DNA of 64,000 bases from Burkholderiales bacterium (GTDB lineage Bacteria; Pseudomonadota; Gammaproteobacteria; Burkholderiales; SG8-41). Below are positions 30,999 through 40,873 of this stretch, piece by piece. The translations under genes were made by a program, and so were the position numbers. The stretch spans positions 362,892 to 426,891 of the forward strand of contig JALHRQ010000001.1 in NCBI GenBank assembly GCA_022841375.1, written 5' to 3'. Every line of letters begins with the position of its first letter. Position 1 is the first letter of the stretch. The notes beneath the pieces were generated by a model. The model ran no database searches, was not told the DNA's origin, and saw nothing but the letters and a program-made list of their open reading frames with translations.

Positions 30999-31970
30999 AT
31001 GAAATCACTGACCGTCGCACTTTGCGCCGTTGCAATAGGGCTGGCTCCGCATCTTGCATCGGCATCCGAAACCTATCCGGCGCGAACCGTGCGCATCGTG
31101 GTGCCTTTCGCGCCCGGCGGTTTTGTCGATTTCACTGCGCGTCTGATCGCACCGCCGCTTTCGCAGGCGACAGGCCAGCAATTCGTCGTCGACAACCGCC
31201 CCGGCGCCGGCGGCATCGTCGGCGCTGAATTTGCGGCGCGTTCAACGCCCGACGGTTACACGCTGGTCATCGGCAGCGCGGGCACGCATTCGGTCAATCA
31301 AAGCCTTTATCCGAAACTGCCCTACAACGTGTTGCGTGATTTTTATCCCGTCGCGCGGCTGACCGATGCGCCGAGCATCCTGACCGTGCATCCGTCGATG
31401 CCGGTTAAAAACGTGAAGGATCTGATCACACTGGCAAAACAACGTCCGGGGCAGATCCATTACGCCTCCGCCGGTGCGGGCACTTCGACGCATCTCGCCG
31501 CAGTGCTGTTTGAAAACATCGCCGGCGTGAAGCTGTCGCATATCGCGTTCAAAGGCGGCGGCCCGGCAGTGGTGTCGGTGCTGTCGGGTGAAACGCCGGT
31601 AACGTTTGCCACGGCGGCATCGGTCGCGCCGCACATCAGCTCAAAACGGCTTCGCGCCATTGCCGTCACTTCCGGCCAGCGCTCTGCGGTATTGCCGGAA
31701 CTGCCGACCATCGCCGAAGGCGGATTAAAAGGCTATGAGATGCTCAACTGGCTGGGCCTGTTTGCGCCGGCCAACACGCCCAAAGCGATTATTGAAAGAC
31801 TGGAACGCGAATCGCTGAAGGTGGTGGCGCAGCCGGATGTGGTGAAACGCTTCCATACACAGGGCGCAGAGCCGTCGCCGCTGGGATCGGAAGCGTTTGC
31901 CGCTTTCGTCAAAACGGAAATCGCCAAGTGGGCAAAGATTGTTGCGGCGACCGGGATGAAGGCGGATTGA
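30999..31970 (+). CDS. Bug-family tripartite tricarboxylate transporter substrate-binding protein
   Basis: Signal peptide; [65 protein letters not shown]. Confidence 0.96.
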   Translation: MKSLTVALCAVAIGLAPHLASASETYPARTVRIVVPFAPGGFVDFTARLIAPPLSQATGQQFVVDNRPGAGGIVGAEFAARSTPDGYTLVIGSAGTHSVNQSLYPKLPYNVLRDFYPVARLTDAPSILTVHPSMPVKNVKDLITLAKQRPGQIHYASAGAGTSTHLAAVLFENIAGVKLSHIAFKGGGPAVVSVLSGETPVTFATAASVAPHISSKRLRAIAVTSGQRSAVLPELPTIAEGGLKGYEMLNWLGLFAPANTPKAIIERLERESLKVVAQPDVVKRFHTQGAEPSPLGSEAFAAFVKTEIAKWAKIVAATGMKAD

Positions 31971-31991
31971 GGATTCACCCGCACACTTAAG

Positions 31992-32113
31992 AACCGTCAT
32001 ACCGGCGCGCCCCGAAGGAAGTCCCCTTGGGGGAGAAGCCGGTATCCAGTACGGTATGTGCGAATGCGACGATCAAAACCACTGGACTCCGGCTTCCGCC
32101 GGAGTGACGGGAT
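31992..32113. repeat. dRS3-like composite repeat with internal cgaaggaagtccccttggggg segment
   Basis: cgtcataccggc-gcgccccgaaggaagtccccttgggggag-aagccggtatccag...ctggactccggcttccgccggagtgacgg. Confidence 0.75.
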
Positions 32114-32114
32114 T

Positions 32115-33845
32115 TTAGATCCGGCATTCGTCCGAACCGCATCCCAGATCGCGATCCGATTCCGCGAGCAGCCGGTCGAAGGTTTCGGGGACGCGAATCG
32201 GTTTGCCGACCACCGCCGGTGAATGCGCCTGCAGCCACTGGCTGTGCGTCGGGTGATCGCCGCCCGCGACGATGAAAATAATGTTCTCCGGTTTTTGCGC
32301 AATCGGCCACGGGTCGAGCTTGAGGCTGTCGCGCGCCACCGGGCTGGGATCGATCTCGATCCAGGCGAGGCCGCCGGCGCGTTTGATCGATTCCATCGGA
32401 ATCTTCGAGTGTTCCCACAGGAAGTCCTGCAGCTTCTTTGGCGTCCAGCCGAGTTTGGCCATCATGCCGGCGACCACCGGTGAAATCATCATCGCGCCCG
32501 GCGTGCCGTGTTCCCAGCCGGCGAGCGCGGCGAAATTCGGCGTGCGCATGAAGTCGGCCATGCGATACAGCCCTTGCGTGACGTCTTCTTCCGGGGTTTC
32601 TTTTTTGGCGCCGCGGCGGCGGATGTTGGTGACGCCGCTGGCAAAATACACCGACACCGAGTTGCTGCCGCGGGTAAACCCGTGGCGCCGCGTGCCGTGC
32701 GGCTCCCAGCCTTCGGGCAAGCTCGCTTCATCTTCGGCAAACACCGCATTGGTGTAACGCATCGCGCCGTAAATCGCCATGGTGCCGATGCCCGGCAATG
32801 CGCCGCCGACGTTCTGCTGCATCAGGCGCAGCGCGCGACCGATGCTGGCGCCGGCGGGCCGTTGCGGATCGGGGCCGAGGCAACCGAATCCGGAATTGAG
32901 CCGGATGTCCTTGGCGATCGGGCCGTTGACGATGACCACCGGGAACGGTCCGCCGGAAGTCGCCTGCAACTGGTCAAACAGCGCATCGGGTTCAAGGCAG
33001 GCTTCGACGGCAGCAATCAGCACCGGCAGGTATTCCGGGCGGCCACCGGCCATCGCCAGCGCAATCGCGCAGGTCTCGACCGTGGTGATGCCGCCGCGCG
33101 GCGGGAATTTGCCGAGGCGGTGCGTGCGCGGCAATGCGGAGCCGCGCAGCATCCAGTCGACGCGCTCCTCGGTCGCCGGCCATACCGGCAGGCCGTCGCC
33201 CCACAGATTGGTCAGCAGCAGGTTGTTGGCTTTTTGCAGCGCGTCTTCGTAGCTGCGCCCTTCGACCGACAGCAAAGCAGCCTCGGCTGAAGGCCCGACG
33301 TTGAAATCCGACTGCCATTGGGTCAGGCCGTTGTAGAACTCGCGCTTGCGCGCGGTGACTGCAGAAAGATCGCTGCCCGGCAGGAACATGTCGATCGGAA
33401 AGGTCACCATCGCGGCATCGGGTGCCAGGCCGAGTCCCGATACGGCGTTTTTCATGACCCCGACAAAATCCGCTCGCGTCAGGGTGACCGTGGGTATCCC
33501 CAGGGCTTCAATTTGCGCGGCAGCACGGCCGCAGGCAGTGGCGCAGGACCCTCAGGCCGCGTTGCCGACGATGACGGCGTCGACCCCGCTTTCCTTGACC
33601 TTCCTGACGGTGTCTTCGGTCGGGATCAGCACATTGCCCTGCGGATAGGCGTCGATCGGCAGCAGTTCCGCCGTGGGGAAATCGGCCTTGATCAGGTCGC
33701 GCAGCAGCGGCAGCATGCGAAAGGCCTGCCATTGTTCGTTGGTGACAAAGCCGATGCGTTTGCCTTCGAGCGTATCGAGGCGCGGCGCAAACGGCACGCT
33801 GACTTCCAGCGGCCCGCACGGGTCGTAGAAATTGATGGTGGTCAT
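32115..33845 (-). CDS. UGSC-family selenoprotein, selenocysteine encoded by in-frame TGA at 33554..33552 (576 aa including Sec)
   Basis: Frames of ORFs 33552..33974 and 32115..33455 are continuous across one TGA: ...VKESGVDAVIVGNAA-U-GSC-ATACGRAAAQIEALGIPTVTLTRADFVGVMKNAVSG...; start MTTINFYDPCGPLEV preceded by GGAGGA; SECIS-like hairpin downstream of the TGA. Confidence 0.85.
33516..33533 (-). promoter_or_regulatory. putative bacterial SECIS element
   Basis: mRNA U-GCGGC-CGUGCU-GCCGC-G: perfect 5-bp GC stem plus U.G, 6-nt loop with G at loop position 2, loop begins 24 nt after UGA. Confidence 0.65.
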
Positions 33846-33980
33846 TGCAGACTCCTCCATGACGGGTTCAGGATGACACGCAATCAGGCAACTCTGGCGA
33901 TCATCGTATATGAAGCCTGAAAAAGTACGTGCATGGCTCCAAATTACGAACGAAGCAATATGCGCGCACAACAATTACAA

Positions 33981-34961
33981 TCAGTCGAGCTTTACCCCGG
34001 CCACTTTTACTGCCTTGTCCCACTTTTCGATCTCGGCCTTGATAAAGTTACCAAGCTCCTCCGGCGTAGAGGACTCCGGCGCAGCGCCTTCGTCGAGCAA
34101 TCGCTGCTTCACCTGTGGTGTATCAAGCGCCTTGATCAACGCAACCCGCACGACGTCAACAATCGGCCTTGGCGTTCCTGCAGGTGCCATCATGCAATAC
34201 CAGGCGGTCGCCTCAAACCCTGGCAGTCCCGACTCGATCATTGTCGGCACTGCCGGCAAGGACGGTGAACGCGTCGCGCTGGTTACAGCCAGCGGATACA
34301 GACGCCCCTGCTTAAAAAAAGCCATTACAGCCGGCGGTCCGGAAATCATCATGTCGATCTCTCCGGAAAACACGGCAATCGATGCCGGGCCAGCCCCCTT
34401 GTAGGGAATGTGCACCATCTTTATGCCAGTCATGGTCTTCAGCAGTTCACCAACCAGATGGTTGGATGTGCCATTACCGGCACTGCCAAAAGTCATCTTT
34501 CCCGGGTGTGCCTTTGCCAACGCGATGAGTTGGCTGACGGTGCGTGCAGGAACGGACGGGTGCAGCGCGATCACCTGAGGAACCTTGGTAATTAACGAAA
34601 TCGGTGCAAAGTCGCGCACCGGGCTGTATGGCAGCTTGGCCCCGTACAGACTGACGTTGATCGCCAACGGTGAAACCACACCCAGCAACAACGTGTAACC
34701 GTCGGGAGGAGCCTTTGCAGCAATGGCCGTGCCGAGATTACCCGCAGCGCCGGCACGGTTATCCATAAGCACTTGTTGACCCAGATTTTCACCCAAACGC
34801 TGCCCAAGGATTCGCGCCAGCACATCGGTGGTACCACCCGGGGCAAACGGTACGATCATGCGCACCGGACGCTCGGGATAGTTCTGTGCGAATGCCGGAA
34901 CGGCTGTAATCCCCGTCAACACTACTGCAAGACTGATGACTAATTTGCCAATGCGGAACAT
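33981..34961 (-). CDS. Bug-family tripartite tricarboxylate transporter substrate-binding protein
   Basis: YPERPVRMIVPFAPGGTTDVLARILGQRLGENLGQQVLMDNRAGAAGNLG. Confidence 0.96.
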   Translation of the reverse strand: MFRIGKLVISLAVVLTGITAVPAFAQNYPERPVRMIVPFAPGGTTDVLARILGQRLGENLGQQVLMDNRAGAAGNLGTAIAAKAPPDGYTLLLGVVSPLAINVSLYGAKLPYSPVRDFAPISLITKVPQVIALHPSVPARTVSQLIALAKAHPGKMTFGSAGNGTSNHLVGELLKTMTGIKMVHIPYKGAGPASIAVFSGEIDMMISGPPAVMAFFKQGRLYPLAVTSATRSPSLPAVPTMIESGLPGFEATAWYCMMAPAGTPRPIVDVVRVALIKALDTPQVKQRLLDEGAAPESSTPEELGNFIKAEIEKWDKAVKVAGVKLD

Positions 34962-34982
34962 GACACCCCCGTGAGTTAAGTA

Positions 34983-36530
34983 TCAGGGACGGTAACCAAA
35001 GCTCGGCGGGCCCGCGACCCTTGCACCCGCCGAAACGTTGGCGAAATCGCACAGAATACGGCGCGTTTCGCGTGGGTCGATGATTTCGTCGATATTGAAC
35101 GCTTCTGCACTGCGAAACGGGGAACGCAACAGTCGCAACCGTTCTTCGATTTCCGCCATTTTTGATTTGGGGTCGGGTGCCGACTCAATCTCGGCTCGAT
35201 ACGCGACTTCCAAACCACCCTGAACCGGCAGCGAACCCCACTCCGCTGACGGCCATGCATAACGCATCGAATACCGGGCGTTGTTAACGTGTGCGCCGCC
35301 CGCAATACCGAAACATTTACGCATGATGACGCCGCACCATGGAATGGTGCTTTCATTGATAGCAGTGATCGTCTCCATCCCGAAGCGCACTGCACTCGCC
35401 TGTTCCGCTTCAAGTCCGATCATGAAACCCGGGCAATCCACCAAGTGCATCATGGGCAGGTGGAAAGTCTGTGCCAAATCCACAAACCGGCGAATCTTGC
35501 GCGCGGCGTCCACAGTCCAAGCGCCCCCGTAAAAATAGGGATCGCTTGCCATAACGGCGACCGGCCATCCGTCGAGCCGCGCAAAACCGGTCACGATCGA
35601 ACGCCCCCAAAGACGCCCGATTTCAGAGAAGGAGTCCTTGTCGACCACAGAATTGATGATCGGGCGGATCTTGTAAACCTGCCGCGGATCTTTCGGAATC
35701 GCCTCGATCAACGGCTCCACGATGCGTGCAGCGTCGTCGACAGATTCAATACGTTCCGCCAGTTCGTAAACAGAAGGCGGCAAATATGTCAGAAACTTCC
35801 GCGCCATTTCAAATGCTTTTGCTTCAGTTGCCGCTTCGTCGTCAACAGTACCGTTACGGGCGTGAATCTGGCTACCGCCTAGTTCATTCTTGGTGTAATC
35901 CTGACCAATACGCTTCACCACAGGTGGCCCCGCAACAAAGATCTGCGAAGTATCTTTGACCATCAGCGAATAATGGCTACCCGCAACGCGCATGGCTCCC
36001 AATCCGGCAACCGAACCCAGCGCCAGACTCACCACGGGAACGGTGGAAAGATTTTGCACCGCCAACCCCCATCCGAGCAGGCTCGGACACTTCATGTAAC
36101 CCAGCACCTCTGTGGTACGTACGGAGCCGCCGCCACCGGTCCCATCCACCAGACGAATCAGCGGCAGGCGCAGGTCGCGCGCCATCGCCTCAACCCGCAG
36201 CAACTTGTCCTTGACGCCACCCTCGGATGAACCGCCCCGCACCGTGAAATCATCGCCCGCAACAATTACCGGTTTTCCGTTTACACGCCCGCGCCCCATG
36301 ACGAGATAACTCGATGTGAAGGAGGTTATGTTTCCCTTGTCATCGTATTGCGCCTTGCCCGTCACGCTCCCGACTTCATGGAACGAATCGGGATCAAGAA
36401 ACTGTTCGACACGTTCCCGCACCGTCAGCTTGCCGGCGGCGCGATGTTTGGCTACCCGCTCGGCGCCACCCATTTGCTGCGCCAGTCGCTGACGCTCCCG
36501 CAACTCCTCTATTTCCGCTTCCCAACTCAT
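34983..36530 (-). CDS. acyl-CoA carboxylase carboxyltransferase subunit (PccB/MmdA-like)
   Basis: KLTVRERVEQFLDPDSFHEVG; VVIAGDDFTVRGGSSEG-type CT motif; VDCPGFMIGLEAEQASAVRFGMETITAINESTIPWCGVIMRKCFGIAGGA. Confidence 0.92.
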   Translation of the reverse strand: MSWEAEIEELRERQRLAQQMGGAERVAKHRAAGKLTVRERVEQFLDPDSFHEVGSVTGKAQYDDKGNITSFTSSYLVMGRGRVNGKPVIVAGDDFTVRGGSSEGGVKDKLLRVEAMARDLRLPLIRLVDGTGGGGSVRTTEVLGYMKCPSLLGWGLAVQNLSTVPVVSLALGSVAGLGAMRVAGSHYSLMVKDTSQIFVAGPPVVKRIGQDYTKNELGGSQIHARNGTVDDEAATEAKAFEMARKFLTYLPPSVYELAERIESVDDAARIVEPLIEAIPKDPRQVYKIRPIINSVVDKDSFSEIGRLWGRSIVTGFARLDGWPVAVMASDPYFYGGAWTVDAARKIRRFVDLAQTFHLPMMHLVDCPGFMIGLEAEQASAVRFGMETITAINESTIPWCGVIMRKCFGIAGGAHVNNARYSMRYAWPSAEWGSLPVQGGLEVAYRAEIESAPDPKSKMAEIEERLRLLRSPFRSAEAFNIDEIIDPRETRRILCDFANVSAGARVAGPPSFGYRP

Positions 36531-38695
36531 GGTTCACTCCCTGATGATTCGACAGGTCCCGTCTTGTTGACGGGAACAATCAGTGCATCTGCGGCGACTA
36601 CACCTTTGCCTGCAGGCCGTACGAACAACGGGTTAATGTCAATCTCGGATATCACGTTGGCGTGATCGTTTATCAGCCAGGACACCCGGACAATCACATC
36701 AACAAGCGCATCAATGTCCGCGGGTGGTGCACCGCGAACGCCCTTCAGGATGTCTCGCCCCCGCAATTCGTTCAGCATCTCACGAGCCGTCTCCGGTCCT
36801 ACCGGTGCAAACCGGTGCGCCACATCGCCCAGCACCTCGGTCAGCACACCGCCGAGTCCGACCATCACATAAGGTCCGAACTGGGAATCATTGACCGCAC
36901 CAATGATCACCTCCATGCCGCCAGCCATCTCCTGAATTGATATGCCGTCAATCCTCGCAGCCGGAGCGTAACGACGGCCACCGTCATACACCTCCCGGGC
37001 TGCACGCTTGAGATCAGCAATGGAATTGATATTGAGTCGCACCGCATCGGCTTCGGTCTTGTGCGGAATATCAGGCGAAGCCAGCTTGACCGCGACCGGG
37101 AATGGAACCGGGGATTTATCCAGCGTCAGCACTGCTTGCAATGACAACATCGCCTCGCTCGTAACCGGAATACCATAACGCCCAACATATGCCTTTGAAA
37201 CCTGCTCGGAGCAGGCGCCGCTTCCGGTTTTGATATCGAGCGATTGCCGCTCTATGGGACGGGACAGCTGAAGCTCACCCTTTCGGAACCGATCCTGCTT
37301 GATTGCAAAATCGGCAAATATCGCTGCGGCACGGGCCGCGCGCCCCGCGTAGTTGGCGCACAGATAGCCTGCTCGCTCCAGCTTTTCCCGGACATCCACA
37401 TCCCGCGTAGGTATGGATGACCAATTGATGATCATCGGTTTGTCCGTTTTTGCAGCGGTCTCGATAAACCGATCAGCCCAGATGCCGACATCCGGTCCGG
37501 CCGCGGAACGCACCAGAAACATGTCGAACGCCGGATCGTCCATGACGCATTCAATGGCCTTGTATTGGTCATTGTAGTTGGCCATCATGTCGATTGGATT
37601 CGCGACCGACGAAAACGTCGAATTCAGCGCATGCAGCTTCGCCTGGTGTTCAGACGAGGTGCTGGGCAGGTTCAAACCATTTTTTTCAGAGTGATCCGCC
37701 ATAATCACACCCCAGCCTCCCGACCCGGTCAGAATGCCGAGATTGCGGCCCTTGGGATACTTGCCCCCCATCACCAGTCGGGCGACATCCGCCATTTCAT
37801 CGAGATCGCTGACTTCAATGAATCCGCCCTCACGAAACGTGGTACGAAACAAGGTGTAGTCCGCAGTGAGTTTTCCGGTATGTGAATTGGCGGCGCGACG
37901 TCCTGCGCCACTATTCCCGACCTTGAGCATCAGGATAGGCTTGCCCACTTCAAGGGCATGGCGACCGAGTTCTCGCAACTGCATGCCTTCGGTTGTCGCC
38001 TCCATGTAGGTGGCGATCATCTTGACTTCATCGCGCTCGAGAAAGTCATGCGCAAAATCAAAAAAGCTCAGGTCCGCCTCGTTGCCACAGGACACCACGT
38101 AATTCGAGCCGACGCCATGGGCATTGGCAAAGGTCATCATTGACTGGCCGAATCCACCGCTTTGCGACACGATGGCCAATGGTCCCGGCCTCAGCGTCTT
38201 ATCCGACAAGGCCCCGCCAAATGCCATGTAGGCACGCTTGATGACATTCATCACGCCGACGCAGTTGGGACCAACCACTCTCACACCGCTCTTTGCAATC
38301 GCCGCATTGAGGCGATGCTGCATTTCCGCCCCCGACTCGGTATGCGTCTCGGAAAACCCTGCCGTCAGAATGACGGCGTAAGGAATGCCAGCCTTGCCAC
38401 ATTGCTCCAATACGTCAGGAACATGTTCGCGACCGACGGCAATGACCGCAGCGTCGCAAGGGCCCGGTAACGACAACACATCGGCATAGGCTTTTACCCC
38501 CTGAACCTCTTCGCGCTTCGGATTGACCGGGTAGAGTTTGCCTTCGAAACCGCAGGCCAGCATATGGGCCAGGGGTTGTCCGCTGATGGACTTCGGATTA
38601 GTCGAAGCGCCGACGATTGCAATCGCTGAGGGGTTAAGCAAACGGGACAGATCAGGTTGATTACCAGTTCGTTCAGACATTGTTACATTCACCAA
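36527..38695 (-). CDS. acetate--CoA ligase (ADP-forming) / NDP-forming acyl-CoA synthetase, fused alpha-beta
   Basis: LSRLLNPSAIAIVGASTNPKSISGQPLAHML; GPNCVGVMN; conserved SHTGKLTAD; C-terminal ATP-grasp (VAVKLASPDIPHKTEADAVRLNI). Confidence 0.93.
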   Translation of the reverse strand: MVNVTMSERTGNQPDLSRLLNPSAIAIVGASTNPKSISGQPLAHMLACGFEGKLYPVNPKREEVQGVKAYADVLSLPGPCDAAVIAVGREHVPDVLEQCGKAGIPYAVILTAGFSETHTESGAEMQHRLNAAIAKSGVRVVGPNCVGVMNVIKRAYMAFGGALSDKTLRPGPLAIVSQSGGFGQSMMTFANAHGVGSNYVVSCGNEADLSFFDFAHDFLERDEVKMIATYMEATTEGMQLRELGRHALEVGKPILMLKVGNSGAGRRAANSHTGKLTADYTLFRTTFREGGFIEVSDLDEMADVARLVMGGKYPKGRNLGILTGSGGWGVIMADHSEKNGLNLPSTSSEHQAKLHALNSTFSSVANPIDMMANYNDQYKAIECVMDDPAFDMFLVRSAAGPDVGIWADRFIETAAKTDKPMIINWSSIPTRDVDVREKLERAGYLCANYAGRAARAAAIFADFAIKQDRFRKGELQLSRPIERQSLDIKTGSGACSEQVSKAYVGRYGIPVTSEAMLSLQAVLTLDKSPVPFPVAVKLASPDIPHKTEADAVRLNINSIADLKRAAREVYDGGRRYAPAARIDGISIQEMAGGMEVIIGAVNDSQFGPYVMVGLGGVLTEVLGDVAHRFAPVGPETAREMLNELRGRDILKGVRGAPPADIDALVDVIVRVSWLINDHANVISEIDINPLFVRPAGKGVVAADALIVPVNKTGPVESSGSEP

Positions 38696-38761
38696 TCATG
38701 CTTATCGATTTCATACCGCTTCAGATTAAGCCGCTAACCACATCCAGTGGGCGTCTTACAT

Positions 38762-39745
38762 TTATTCAGCTTTTAACCCGGATTGCTTGGCCACCTTGCC
38801 CCACTTTGCAATCTCCTGCTTAACAAATGCCGTAAGTTCTTCAGGCGTGTCCCCGACAAAATCGGCACCTTCGCTCTCCAGACCCCTGCGCACTTCCGGC
38901 AGTTTGATGATGCGTGCAATCTCAACAGCCACTTTGGCGACGATGTCTTTTGGTGTTCCTGCGGGCGCAGCAACGCCATACCACGTAGCCGTTTCAAAGC
39001 CTTTCACGCCTTGCTCGTCCAGCGTTGGCACCTCCGGCAAAGCAGCGGAACGCTTGAGGGTGGTCACCGCAATAGCATTAAGCCGGCCAGATCTCACATG
39101 CTGCATGGGCGAGGCCATCGCGCCGAAGTAGAGTGGAATTTGTCCTGACAGGGAGTCGACCAAGGCCGGGCCGGCACCTCGATATGGCACATGCGTCAGA
39201 TGCACTCCAGCCATGGTGTTGAACAACGCACCTGCAAGATGGCCGGATGTCGCGATCCCGGCCGTACCAAATGCAATGGCATCAGGCTGCCGTTTGGCGA
39301 GTTCAATTAATTGATGGGCATTTTTTACGGGAAACGATCGATGTGCGGCAATCAATACCGGGACTTTTGCCATATTGGTAACCCAGGCAAAATCCCTGAT
39401 CGGGTCGTACGGCAAATCTTTGTACAACGCCGGGCCAACGGTGTTGGCAATACCCGCCCACAGCAGTGTGTATCCATCAGGAGGCGCTTTGGCAACTAAC
39501 TGGCTGCCCAGATTCGTACCAGCGCCCGGTCGGTTATCAACGAGGACCTGCTGCGACCATGCCACCGTGAGCTCCTGCCCGACCAATCGGGCCAGTCGAT
39601 CCGAAATCCCGCCGGGCGCGTATGGAACGACGATGCGAATGGCTCTATTGGGATAATTCGAAGCTACAGCCGATTGCGCTGCAGAACAGGGCTGCATGCA
39701 GGCAGCCAGCGACATCGAAATGGCAATCCTGGCGATCCGTCGCAT
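38762..39745 (-). CDS. Bug-family tripartite tricarboxylate transporter substrate-binding protein
   Basis: YPNRAIRIVVPYAPGGISDRLARLVGQELTVAWSQQVLVDNRPGAGTNLGSQLVAKAPPDGYTLL. Confidence 0.96.
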   Translation of the reverse strand: MRRIARIAISMSLAACMQPCSAAQSAVASNYPNRAIRIVVPYAPGGISDRLARLVGQELTVAWSQQVLVDNRPGAGTNLGSQLVAKAPPDGYTLLWAGIANTVGPALYKDLPYDPIRDFAWVTNMAKVPVLIAAHRSFPVKNAHQLIELAKRQPDAIAFGTAGIATSGHLAGALFNTMAGVHLTHVPYRGAGPALVDSLSGQIPLYFGAMASPMQHVRSGRLNAIAVTTLKRSAALPEVPTLDEQGVKGFETATWYGVAAPAGTPKDIVAKVAVEIARIIKLPEVRRGLESEGADFVGDTPEELTAFVKQEIAKWGKVAKQSGLKAE

Positions 39746-39876
39746 TGTCTCTCCTCCGGTTCAGGCATCATCGACATCGATGCTAACGAAATCGATTACT
39801 CCGTTTCAGGCAGGGATGGACTAATAGCCTTTGGTGTCGGGCTATGCCTCAATCCGCCTGTCGTAACGCATCACCG

Positions 39877-40854
39877 CTACTCTACCTTTACACCAGCTTC
39901 TTTAAAGACCTTAGTCCACTTTGCGATTTCTCCCGGCACGAAATTCCGCAAACTTTCCGGCGTTGAGTTGTCGACCACATCCACACCCAGTCGGTCGAGC
40001 TTGTCGCGAGTGGCCGGGTCCTTGGCGGCAGCGTTCAGTTCGCGGTTGAGCTTATGCACGATGGCTGACGGTGTTTTCGCCGGCGCGAAGAACATGTTCC
40101 AGGTATAGGCCTCGAATCCCTGCAGCCCCTGCTCGGCAATGGTCGGCAGGTTGGGCAGCGCGCGTGCGCGCTGCAGCGTCGCCGTGCCGATGCCGCGCAG
40201 CGGGCCGGAACGCACATGGCCGGCGGCGCCGCCGATGCCTTCACAAACAGCACTGATGTGGCCGCCCAGCAGGTCGGTAATGGCAGGGCCGGTGCCCTTG
40301 TACGGTACGTGCACCATGTCGATCCCGCCGCCGCGCTGCTTGAACAGTTCGAAACACATGTGGCTGATGCCGCCGTTGCCGGACGAGCCAAACTTGTGTT
40401 TGCCGGGATTGGCCTTGAGCTGCGCGATCAGCGAATTCACGTCAGTGGCCGGCAGCACCCTGGGGTTGACCATGATGACCATCGGCACCGTAACAGCCAG
40501 CGCCACCGGCGCAAAGTCGCGCACAGCGTCGTAGGGAATCTTCTTGCCCGATGCAGGGTGCAGGCCGTGGGTGCTGATGACACCGAGCAGGATGGTGTAG
40601 CCGTCGGCTTGTGCCTTGGCGACGAGTTCGGTGCCGATGATGCCGGCAGCACCGCCGCGATTGTCGACGATCACCGGCACGCCCATCGTCTCCGAGATGC
40701 GGGTGGCGTAGATCCGCCCCACCGCATCGGTCGGCCCGCCCGCGGCATAACCGATGACGACGCGGATCGGCTTGGTCGGAAACTTCGGCTCGGCAGCACT
40801 GGTGGCGCCGGCAATGCCGGCGCACAGCACGGACAGCAGCATGGTTCTGAACAT
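39877..40854 (-). CDS. Bug-family tripartite tricarboxylate transporter substrate-binding protein
   Basis: Start trimmed to MFRTMLLSVLCAGIAGATSAAEPKFPTKPIRVVIGYAAGGPTDAVGRIYATRISETMGVPVIVDNRGGAAGIIG. Confidence 0.95.
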   Translation of the reverse strand: MFRTMLLSVLCAGIAGATSAAEPKFPTKPIRVVIGYAAGGPTDAVGRIYATRISETMGVPVIVDNRGGAAGIIGTELVAKAQADGYTILLGVISTHGLHPASGKKIPYDAVRDFAPVALAVTVPMVIMVNPRVLPATDVNSLIAQLKANPGKHKFGSSGNGGISHMCFELFKQRGGGIDMVHVPYKGTGPAITDLLGGHISAVCEGIGGAAGHVRSGPLRGIGTATLQRARALPNLPTIAEQGLQGFEAYTWNMFFAPAKTPSAIVHKLNRELNAAAKDPATRDKLDRLGVDVVDNSTPESLRNFVPGEIAKWTKVFKEAGVKVE

Positions 40855-40873
40855 TGTCGCTCCTCCTCTGGCT

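Noticed and set aside
33455-33552. Possibility that the UGSC gene is simply a nonsense-mutated pseudogene
   Set aside because: The stop is exactly TGA at the family's Sec/Cys position, both flanks are intact, and a SECIS-like hairpin follows; still not excluded without the genome's sel genes.
33552-33974. Independent 140-aa (or 97-98 aa) protein ending at TGA 33554..33552
   Set aside because: The downstream frame continues with the GSC motif and family-like sequence; interpreted as the N-terminal part of the UGSC selenoprotein.
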